DNA from: Sinorhizobium sp.
GTDB taxonomy: Bacteria; Pseudomonadota; Alphaproteobacteria; Rhizobiales; Rhizobiaceae
Direction: 5' to 3'
Assembly: GCA_031178305.1 (NCBI GenBank)
Contig: JAPSJG010000119.1
Location: forward strand, 1-9,371
Length of the DNA: 9,371 nt
The position numbers and the translations under genes were made by a program. The notes under the pieces were generated by a model, which was given only the letters and a program-made list of their open reading frames with translations, ran no database searches and was not told the origin of the DNA. Positions within the stretch are counted from its first letter, which is position 1, and each line of letters starts with the position of its first letter. This document shows, piece after piece, positions 1 to 5,612 of the stretch.

Positions 1-12
1 CGAGCGGGCATT

Positions 13-837
13 TCAGCAGCAGCTTCGATACCGCTCTACGCAGGTGGCGATTACCTCCTCGGCCGGGCGCTTCCACCAGTTCTCGGCCGAGAATATCTCC
101 ACCTCCTGCGCACCGTGGAAACCGGCCACATCGATCTGGCGGCGGATGCGCTTGAGATCGATCACGCCGTCGCCCATCATGCCGCGATCCGTCAGCATGT
201 CTCCGGTCGGGACCAGCCAGTCGCAGATGTGATGGGCGAGGATCGCCTTCATCCGGCCGGCCCGGGCGATCTGATTGGCAAGATCTGGATCCCACCAGAC
301 GTGATAGACGTCGATCGCAACGCCGACGCCGGGGCCGAGCGCCTCGCAGATGTCGAGCGCCTGGCCGAGCGTGTTCACGCAGGCGCGGTCGGCGGCATAC
401 ATCGGATGGAGCGGCTCGATCGCCAGCGGCACGCCCGCCGCCCGCGCGTGTGGCAGCACCGCGGCAATCCCCTCCTCGACCTTCCGCCGAGCGGCATCAA
501 TGTCCTTTGATCCGTCGGGTAAGCCGCCGACGACGAGCACGAGACAAGCCGCGCCGAGCTCCGCCGCCTCGTCGATGGCGCGCCTGTTGTCGTCGAGCGC
601 CTTCTCCCGGGCCGCCGCTTCCGCTGCCGGAAAGAAGCCGCCGCGGCAGAGCCCCGTGAGCGTCAGCCCGTTGCTCTTGACGATACGTGCGGCTTCGCCG
701 AGCCCGATTGCGGCCACCTGGTCGCGCCAGGGAGCGATCGCCGTGATCCCGTGCTTCAGGCAGATGTCCACGGCCTCGGTGAAGCCGCATTGCTCGCGGA
801 TGGTCGCCAGATTGATGGAAAGACCCTCGACCGACAT
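13..837 (-). CDS. Sugar phosphate isomerase/epimerase-like TIM-barrel protein (xylose isomerase-like / AP endonuclease family 2)
   Basis: This 274-residue protein has the length and pattern of the xylose-isomerase-like TIM-barrel family (AP_endonuc_2; IolE/IolI/hydroxypyruvate isomerase relatives), which bind a divalent metal and isomerise or epimerise sugars and keto-sugars in the cytoplasm. Seen in the sequence are likely metal ligands at strand ends: E141 in AIEPLHP, D176 in AIDVYHVWW, H202/H203 in AHHICDW, and E245/E247 in QEVEIFS. The N-terminus (MSVEGLSINLATI) is a first strand typical of the family. The ATG start is supported by a purine-rich AGGAGGAG-type site just upstream. It is the last gene of the four-gene minus-strand operon, 21 bp after the enolase-superfamily gene. 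The context suggests it interconverts a keto-sugar produced by the dehydrogenase of the same operon. The family also includes lyases acting on 3-keto-glycosides, so a non-isomerase role is possible. The fold is secure; the substrate is unknown. Confidence 0.88.
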   Translation of the reverse strand: MSVEGLSINLATIREQCGFTEAVDICLKHGITAIAPWRDQVAAIGLGEAARIVKSNGLTLTGLCRGGFFPAAEAAAREKALDDNRRAIDEAAELGAACLVLVVGGLPDGSKDIDAARRKVEEGIAAVLPHARAAGVPLAIEPLHPMYAADRACVNTLGQALDICEALGPGVGVAIDVYHVWWDPDLANQIARAGRMKAILAHHICDWLVPTGDMLTDRGMMGDGVIDLKRIRRQIDVAGFHGAQEVEIFSAENWWKRPAEEVIATCVERYRSCC

Positions 838-858
838 TCCTGCTCCTCCTCCCCTTCC

Positions 859-2280
859 TCATGCGTTCGCCACTATTGCCGCCCAGTCGGGCTCGACGTC
901 GGAGCCGAGTCCGATTGCCTGCAAGGCCGATGAAAACGTGATTTCGCCCGCCCGGATTGCGAGGCGGGCGCGGCCGCGCGCGTTTGCGTAAAGATCCCCA
1001 TGAGCGGCGAGGTAGGCAGCCTGTTCGGCCGCGGGCGCGGCGACCATGCCGTCCACATAATGATGGCCGTTGCGTTCGATGTGGCCAGCACCGACGAGGG
1101 CGGCAAGTGTCAGGTCCTGCTGTAGCGCAAGCCCCGCCTGTGTCGTAAGGTCCTCCGCCGACATGAAATAGCGGCCGGTGCCGGCTTCCGCGTTCCACTT
1201 CTCGATGCGGGCGCGGTTGATCAGCGAGCGATAAAAGCCTTTGCAGGATTTCGACGAAATCCCGGTGTAGCCGTGTTCGCGCGCACTGAGAAAGGCTTCA
1301 ACGTCTCCGTCGGACTCGTCGATCTCGAGCGGCACACGCTCGGCAACGGCCGCGACCGACGTCGAGAGCGCGCTAGCGCGCGCGATCGGCTGCTCGAAAA
1401 ACAGAATGGAAGCTCGCAGCCTTCGCAGACGCGGATCCCTGTCGATCCGGTCAAGAAAATCCCAAACGGCCTCGGCGCTTTCAAACTGCTCGTTTCCGTC
1501 GAGCGTTAGCTTGTAATCGTCAAATCGGGAACCGAGGAGCCAGGCGATGGCAGCCAGCCGCTCCACGTCCTCTTCGGGCCGGCCCGAAACCTTGATCTTG
1601 AAGAAGCGGTGGCCATAGGCGGCAATCACCTCGTCCAGCGCCTGCGGCAGTCCATCATCGCATCGCTGCGCCGGGTCCAGGTCAGCCGCCCTCAGCACGT
1701 CGGCAAGCCCGATCGTGTGGCGCACCGAAAGCTTCGTCAGGGGCGCGAGCCGCGAGAAGAAACGCCCAAGCTCGAAGCCCGCGAGATCTGGCGCGGTGGC
1801 ATCGGTGATCCCGAGCAGATTGCCTTTGACCGCATCGGCCGCGCTTGCGCCCTTAAGCCGGCAGACGGCATCGATGATGGCGCGATCGACGAGCGCCAGT
1901 CCATAGGAAGCGACAAGCGCAGGCAGCCCATGTCTTGCCGCCGCCCAATGATGATCCGCTTCGGCGGCAGCATGGAGACCAAAGGGGGTGTTTGTCGGCA
2001 GGGACTTGAGCCCCTCGATCGCGAGATGCAGGGAGGTGCGAAGCTGGCCGATATTGTCGACGGGCGAGAGGGCCGGATCCTTGTCGAACCATTTCGGCAT
2101 CATCATTTCGGCCGACCACCCCACGGAGGAGCGGCCCCGTTCGTCTTCGATCCGCAGCCGCACGAAGGCTTGCGGCGCGCGCTCGACGCGCGCGGAGCCG
2201 AAGCGGAAGGGGAAGCGGAAATCGACCGGCCGTTCGAAAAACGCCGCTTCGGCAAGCCTTATGCGAGGAGCTTCCGTCAT
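859..2280 (-). CDS. Enolase-superfamily enzyme (mandelate racemase / muconate lactonizing enzyme-like), long form
   Basis: This 473-residue protein belongs to the enolase superfamily, whose members abstract the proton alpha to a carboxylate using a Mg-dependent TIM barrel (dehydration, epimerisation or cycloisomerisation). An N-terminal capping domain (roughly 1-130) precedes the barrel. Visible active-site motifs are FKIKVSG with lysines 228 and 230, LDGNEQF with metal ligand D261, FFEQPI with E296, EIDESD with D321, and a lysine on the following strand in SSKSCKG (K344 or K347). A KxK motif paired with a later lysine resembles the MLE/dipeptide-epimerase subgroup rather than the mandelate racemase Lys/His-Asp arrangement. 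About 125 residues follow the last lysine, making the protein longer than the usual 350-400. The ATG lies 9 bp after the DUF993 gene stop, with GAGG overlapping that stop, so translation is probably coupled. A sugar-acid dehydratase or epimerase role is inferred from the neighbours; the substrate is not known. Confidence 0.88.
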   Translation of the reverse strand: MTEAPRIRLAEAAFFERPVDFRFPFRFGSARVERAPQAFVRLRIEDERGRSSVGWSAEMMMPKWFDKDPALSPVDNIGQLRTSLHLAIEGLKSLPTNTPFGLHAAAEADHHWAAARHGLPALVASYGLALVDRAIIDAVCRLKGASAADAVKGNLLGITDATAPDLAGFELGRFFSRLAPLTKLSVRHTIGLADVLRAADLDPAQRCDDGLPQALDEVIAAYGHRFFKIKVSGRPEEDVERLAAIAWLLGSRFDDYKLTLDGNEQFESAEAVWDFLDRIDRDPRLRRLRASILFFEQPIARASALSTSVAAVAERVPLEIDESDGDVEAFLSAREHGYTGISSKSCKGFYRSLINRARIEKWNAEAGTGRYFMSAEDLTTQAGLALQQDLTLAALVGAGHIERNGHHYVDGMVAAPAAEQAAYLAAHGDLYANARGRARLAIRAGEITFSSALQAIGLGSDVEPDWAAIVANA

Positions 2281-2289
2281 CGCCGCGCC

Positions 2290-3453
2290 TCACTCGCCGC
2301 CGTTGACGGCAAGCACGCGCTTCATGCGCGCGACCGCGAGCTCAGGATCCGCAAGGACGCCGGCCTTGTCCGCCAGCCGGAAGAGTTCGGCGAGATGGGC
2401 GAGCGACCGGGCGCTCTGTTGGCCGCCGATCATGACGAAATGATCCTGCAGGCCATTGAGATAGGCGAGAAACACGACCCCCGTCTTGTAGAAGCGGGTC
2501 GGCGCCTTGAAGATGTGGCGCGACAACGGCACCGTCGGTTCGAGCAGTTCGAAGAACTCGCCGTTCCGCCCCTCGCCGAGCGCCTGCAACGAGGCGGAAG
2601 CCACCGGCGCGATCGCATCGAAAATGCCGAGCAGCGCGTCCGAATGCCCCTTTTCGTCGCCGGCGATGAGTTCCGCATAGTTGAAGTCGTCGCCGGTATA
2701 CATGCGCACGCCTTGCGGCAATTGCCGCCGCATGACGATTTCCTTCTCTTTCGAGAGAAGCGAAATCTTAATGCCGTCTACTTTGGCCGCATGCGCCGCA
2801 ATCACTTCGAAGCAGGTCTGCATCGCCTCGACGTGGTCGCCACTGCCCCAATAGCCTTCGAGTGCCGAATCGAACATTTCACCGAGCCAATGGATGATCA
2901 CCGGCTCCTTCACCTGCGAAAGGATGCGCCCATAGACGCGGATATAGTCGTCCGGCCCCCTGGCAGCGGCGGCGAGCGCCCGGCTCGCCATCAGGATAAT
3001 GCGGCCGCCTTCCGCCTCTACAGCCTCGACCTGGCTCTCATAGGCTCGGATGATGTCGTCGATCGAGACGTCGGGGCCGAGCGCCAGATGATCGGTGCCG
3101 GCGCCGCAGGCGATCAGCGCGCCCGGCCGCCCACGCGCTTCGGCCAGCGCCCGGCGGATGAGTTCGCGCGCCTCCGGCCAGCCGAGCCCCATGCCGCGCT
3201 GGGCCGTGTCCATTGCTTCGGCAACGCCGAGGCCGAGGTCCCATAAACGATGGCGGAACGCGAGGGTGCGCTCCCAATCGATCGCCGGCGTCAGCCATGG
3301 ATCATTGTCGGCCAGGGGATCGGCGACAACATGCGCGGCGGCGAAGGCGACCCGCGGGAACGCTGCGGCATCGCGCTTCTGGAAAGTAATCGGCCTGCCG
3401 GTGAGCTGATATGGAACGAGCTTGCCTTCAAGCGGAAGATTTAGACTCGCCAT
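2290..3453 (-). CDS. DUF993 protein, dihydrodipicolinate synthase / aldolase superfamily
   Basis: This 387-residue protein resembles the DUF993 family, a divergent branch of the class I dihydrodipicolinate synthase/N-acetylneuraminate lyase TIM barrels, which form a Schiff base between lysine and a 2-keto acid. The expected lysine is visible as K229 in VDGIKISLL, matching the GIK motif of DHDPS. The strand that in DHDPS carries the catalytic tyrosine (YNVP-like motif) reads VIIHWLGEMF here, so H188 appears to stand where Tyr is expected. At 387 residues it is about 90 longer than ordinary DHDPS (~290-300), and it keeps an extended N-terminus (KLVPYQLTGRPITF). The ATG is 3 bp after the dehydrogenase stop, with GGAG inside the end of that gene as a plausible ribosome binding site. 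In this operon it would cleave or condense a keto-acid or related intermediate downstream of the dehydrogenase. It is not expected to be a lysine-biosynthesis enzyme. Family assignment is good; the reaction is inference. Confidence 0.85.
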   Translation of the reverse strand: MASLNLPLEGKLVPYQLTGRPITFQKRDAAAFPRVAFAAAHVVADPLADNDPWLTPAIDWERTLAFRHRLWDLGLGVAEAMDTAQRGMGLGWPEARELIRRALAEARGRPGALIACGAGTDHLALGPDVSIDDIIRAYESQVEAVEAEGGRIILMASRALAAAARGPDDYIRVYGRILSQVKEPVIIHWLGEMFDSALEGYWGSGDHVEAMQTCFEVIAAHAAKVDGIKISLLSKEKEIVMRRQLPQGVRMYTGDDFNYAELIAGDEKGHSDALLGIFDAIAPVASASLQALGEGRNGEFFELLEPTVPLSRHIFKAPTRFYKTGVVFLAYLNGLQDHFVMIGGQQSARSLAHLAELFRLADKAGVLADPELAVARMKRVLAVNGGE

Positions 3454-3456
3454 CGC

Positions 3457-4605
3457 TCAGAACTCCAGTTCCGGAACGTCGAGCCAGCGGCGCTCGGCCC
3501 AGGACTTCAAGCCCAACTCGGCGAGCTGCACGCCCTTGGCGCCGGCCTCGAGCCCATAGGGCCAGGGGCCGTCCTCGGCAACATGGCGCAGGAACAGCTC
3601 CCATTGCGCTTTGAAGCCGTTGTCGAAGGCCTGCGTGTCCGGCACCTCATCCCAGGTTTCGTAGAAATCGATCGCCTGCGGCTGATCCGGATTCCAGACC
3701 GGTTTCGGCGTGTTGACGCGGTGCTGGGTCCAGCATTTCGTGAGCCCTGAGACGGCCGAGCCGTGCGTGCCGTCGACCTGGAAGGTGACGAGATCGTCGC
3801 GACGAACCCGAACCGCCCACGAGGAGTTGATCTGGGCGATGACACCCCCCTCGAGCTCGAAGGTCGCATAGGCGGCGTCGTCCGTGTCGCACTGATAGGC
3901 GCGGCCCTGCTCGTCGATGCGGGTCGGGATATGGGTGGCGCCAAGGCATGAGACGGCCTTGACGTCGCCAAAGAGATTGTCGAGCACGTAACGCCAGTGG
4001 CAGAGCATATCCAGGATGATGCCGCCGCCGTCCTTTTTGCGGTAGTTCCAGGATGGGCGCTGGGCCGGCACGCCCCAATCGCCCTCGAAGACCCAATAGC
4101 CGAATTCGCCGCGCACCGAGAGAATCTTGCCGAAGAATCCGGAGTCTCTCAAAAGCGCCAGCTTGCGCAGCCCGGGCAGGAACAATTTGTCCTGCACGAC
4201 GCCGTGCTTCAGGCCGGAGGCACGGGCCTTGCGCGCCAATTTGAGCGCGGTTCTCAGATCATCGGAAATCGGCTTTTCGCAATAGACATGCTTGCCGGCG
4301 CCAAGCGCCCGGCCGATGAGCTCGGCGCGCATCAGTGTCGTGCCGGCGTCGAAAAAGATCTGGTTCTGCGGATCGGCAAGCGCCGCATCGAGATCCGTCG
4401 ACCAGCGGGCAATATTATGGCGCTTGGCCAATTGCTCGATCTTGTCTCGGTTGCGGCCGACGATGATCGGGTCGATCTCCAGCCGATCACCGGACGCAAG
4501 CGCGATGCCGCCCTGGTCGCGGATCGCCAGAATGGAGCGCACCAGATGCTGGTTGTAGCCCATGCGGCCGGTGACGCCGTGCAGAATAATCCCCAAACGT
4601 GGCAT
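3457..4605 (-). CDS. Gfo/Idh/MocA-family NAD(P)-dependent oxidoreductase, first gene of catabolic operon
   Basis: This 382-residue protein fits the Gfo/Idh/MocA family of sugar and polyol dehydrogenases. The N-terminal Rossmann domain opens with the dinucleotide loop GVTGRMG (residues 10-16), an insertion-containing variant of GxGxxG. The catalytic motif EKPIS is at residues 110-114 (K111). The substrate domain carries the usual Asp/His pair in ILDMLCHW (D199, H203), after the GGGI segment. It probably oxidises a hydroxyl group of a sugar, inositol-like or glycoside substrate in the cytoplasm. The ATG has a strong GGGAGGAGAG site a few bases upstream. It is the first gene of the minus-strand operon, and the proposed TetR operator and -35 box lie 53-99 bp upstream. 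The following DUF993 gene starts 3 bp after its stop. No truncation or frameshift is apparent. Substrate and cofactor preference cannot be read from the sequence. Confidence 0.92.
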   Translation of the reverse strand: MPRLGIILHGVTGRMGYNQHLVRSILAIRDQGGIALASGDRLEIDPIIVGRNRDKIEQLAKRHNIARWSTDLDAALADPQNQIFFDAGTTLMRAELIGRALGAGKHVYCEKPISDDLRTALKLARKARASGLKHGVVQDKLFLPGLRKLALLRDSGFFGKILSVRGEFGYWVFEGDWGVPAQRPSWNYRKKDGGGIILDMLCHWRYVLDNLFGDVKAVSCLGATHIPTRIDEQGRAYQCDTDDAAYATFELEGGVIAQINSSWAVRVRRDDLVTFQVDGTHGSAVSGLTKCWTQHRVNTPKPVWNPDQPQAIDFYETWDEVPDTQAFDNGFKAQWELFLRHVAEDGPWPYGLEAGAKGVQLAELGLKSWAERRWLDVPELEF

Positions 4606-4657
4606 GTGATCTCTCCTCCCTGCCAGGCCATCGGGGGCGAACCAGCCCTCCCAAGCC

Positions 4658-4675
4658 AGTAACTAAACGGTTACT
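4658..4675 (-). promoter_or_regulatory. Candidate TetR operator upstream of the catabolic operon
   Basis: A perfect inverted repeat AGTAAC-N6-GTTACT lies in the 123-bp gap between tetR and the dehydrogenase gene. Read along the minus strand it is AGTAACCGTTTAGTTACT, which matches the site before the transporter operon at 13 of 18 positions in the same orientation. It begins 23 bp downstream of a TTGACA box, so it would cover the transcription start, as expected for a repressor. Size and symmetry suit a TetR-family dimer. Binding by the adjacent regulator is inference. Confidence 0.72.
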
Positions 4676-4704
4676 TTGTGGCAGAGAGCAGACGCACTTG
4701 TCAA
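4676..4704 (-). promoter_or_regulatory. Candidate sigma70-type promoter for the catabolic operon
   Basis: On the minus strand a perfect TTGACA -35 hexamer occupies 4699-4704. With a 17-bp spacer the -10 position (4676-4681) reads CCACAA, a poor match, so a promoter here is supported mainly by the -35 box and by its similarity in layout to the transporter promoter (operator 23 versus 22 bp downstream of TTGACA). The rest of the 4606-4728 gap contains the dehydrogenase ribosome binding site and no convincing terminator for tetR, so some read-through from tetR is possible. Confidence 0.5.
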
Positions 4705-4728
4705 CATTAAAAACGACACATCAGCGAT

Positions 4729-5409
4729 TCAGCGGCGGATCGACGACAGCGTCACATGGACGATGTGCCGCTTCCAAGCCTCGAGATTGGCCTTGTCCGC
4801 CAGGTCGCGACCGAAGATCGTCGTCAGCGTATGCTGGTTCGAGAGGTAGAAATAGCCGAGCGCTGCGATCGTCAGATAGACATTCAGCGGATTGATGTCG
4901 GTTCGAAAAAGTCCTTTTGCCTTGCCGCGATCGAGCAGGTCGGCGAGCTTGTCGATGAAATTCGAATGCAGCTCCTTAAGCCGGGTCGATTGGCGAAGCC
5001 AGCGGGCGCGATGCAGGTTCTCGGTGCCGAGAAGACTTAAAAATTCCGGGTGATCGAGGAAGTACTTCCAGGTGAACATGGCGAGCTCTGCAACACCCTG
5101 TTCCGGTTCCAAGTCACTGAGATGCAAGGATCTTTCTGCCGATCGGATGCCGATATAGGCTTCCTCGAGCACGGCGAGATAGAGTTGCTCCTTGTCGCCG
5201 AAATAATGATAGAGCATTCGCTTGTTGGTGCCGGCGCGCTCGGCAATGGCGTCGACCCGCGCGCCGCCAATACCGTTCTCCGCAAACTCCTTGGTCGCCG
5301 CCGCGAGGATCGAGGCGCGCGTTCGCTCGGGGTCGCGCTGAGCCGGACGCTCCGCCCCTCCGCCACCGTTTCCTCGTCTGCCTCGAGCCCTCGACTGAAC
5401 CTTGTCCAT
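4729..5409 (-). CDS. TetR/AcrR-family transcriptional regulator, likely local repressor
   Basis: This 226-residue protein (from the ATG at 5409) has a TetR-type N-terminal helix-turn-helix at about residues 28-74, including ILAAATKEFAENG, VDAIAERAGTNKRMLYHYF and the GDKEQLYLAVLEE helix, followed by an all-helical ligand-binding domain to the end. The first ~25 residues are a basic, glycine-rich, probably disordered tail. A GTG codon precedes the ATG directly; the ATG is preferred because GGGAGG lies 6 bases before it and too close to the GTG. The gene lies between two operons that carry near-identical palindromes at matching positions, so it is the obvious candidate to repress both and to respond to a sugar substrate or intermediate. 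A separate palindrome (5454-5472) lies in its own upstream region and could mediate autoregulation. The family is secure; ligand and targets are inferred. Confidence 0.92.
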   Translation of the reverse strand: MDKVQSRARGRRGNGGGGAERPAQRDPERTRASILAAATKEFAENGIGGARVDAIAERAGTNKRMLYHYFGDKEQLYLAVLEEAYIGIRSAERSLHLSDLEPEQGVAELAMFTWKYFLDHPEFLSLLGTENLHRARWLRQSTRLKELHSNFIDKLADLLDRGKAKGLFRTDINPLNVYLTIAALGYFYLSNQHTLTTIFGRDLADKANLEAWKRHIVHVTLSSIRR

Positions 5410-5453
5410 CACACGCCTCCCGCATCATCTACCCGGAGGCATTCGACGCGACA

Positions 5454-5472
5454 TTGTAATATTTTCTTACAA
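5454..5472. promoter_or_regulatory. Palindrome upstream of tetR (TTGTAA-N7-TTACAA)
   Basis: A perfect 6-bp inverted repeat with a 7-bp AT-rich spacer lies about 45 bp upstream of the tetR start. On the minus strand its end forms TACAAT, a five-of-six match to a -10 box (5453-5458), so a protein bound here could block tetR transcription. It shares GTAA/TTAC half-sites with the two operon operators, but the half-sites are one base closer together (N7 rather than N8), so it may be a weaker tetR site or belong to another regulator. Confidence 0.45.
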
Positions 5473-5499
5473 GATAATGACACTTCCGCGCACAACTGC

Positions 5500-5528
5500 T
5501 TGACAGCACCGTTGCTTCCCCATAATTT
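5500..5528 (+). promoter_or_regulatory. Candidate sigma70-type promoter for the ABC transporter operon
   Basis: A perfect TTGACA box (5500-5505, preceded by C as in the rhizobial CTTGAC consensus) is followed by CATAAT at a 15-bp spacing (5521-5526) or TAATTT at 17 bp (5523-5528). Either -10 abuts the operator-like palindrome at 5528-5545. The leader down to the first gene would be roughly 75-80 nt. Confidence 0.6.
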
Positions 5529-5545
5529 GTAACCAAATAGTTATT
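5528..5545 (+). promoter_or_regulatory. Candidate TetR operator upstream of the ABC transporter operon
   Basis: TGTAACCAAATAGTTATT is an imperfect palindrome with a perfect TAAC-N6-GTTA core. It matches the site in front of the catabolic operon at 13 of 18 bases, in the same direction relative to transcription, and sits 22 bp after the TTGACA box (23 bp at the other site). The overlap with the expected transcription start suggests repression of uptake genes by the adjacent TetR protein. Binding is inferred. Confidence 0.7.
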
Positions 5546-5574
5546 TAATGCAAGAGGACGACGTAAACCACGGA

Positions 5575-5599
5575 AGGGAGCGTTGTGGAGGCGCTCCCT
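5575..5599 (+). other. Leader hairpin directly before the solute-binding protein ribosome binding site
   Basis: AGGGAGCG (5575-5582) and CGCTCCCT (5592-5599) form a perfect 8-bp stem with a 9-nt loop that itself contains GGAGG. The stem ends one base before the AGGAGG site (5600-5605) of the solute-binding protein gene. It has no U-tract, so it is not an intrinsic terminator. It could stabilise the mRNA 5' end or influence ribosome access. Confidence 0.5.
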
Positions 5600-5612
5600 A
5601 GGAGGAGGACCA

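Noticed and set aside
497..1198. A 233-codon minus-strand open frame bridging the isomerase and enolase-superfamily genes
   Set aside because: It overlaps both real genes in another frame and is Arg/Gly/Pro-rich without recognisable motifs.
1609..3246. A 545-codon plus-strand open frame
   Set aside because: It lies antisense to the enolase-superfamily and DUF993 genes, has the Arg/His-rich composition of a GC-rich shadow frame and shows no domain motif.
4705..4728. Possible intrinsic terminator after tetR (T-run on the minus strand)
   Set aside because: The T-run is short and the only upstream pairing is a three-base stem, too weak to call.
5583..5612. GTG at 5583 as an earlier start of the solute-binding protein
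   Set aside because: It would put ten residues before the signal peptide and place the AGGAGG site inside the coding region; it also lies in the loop of a hairpin.
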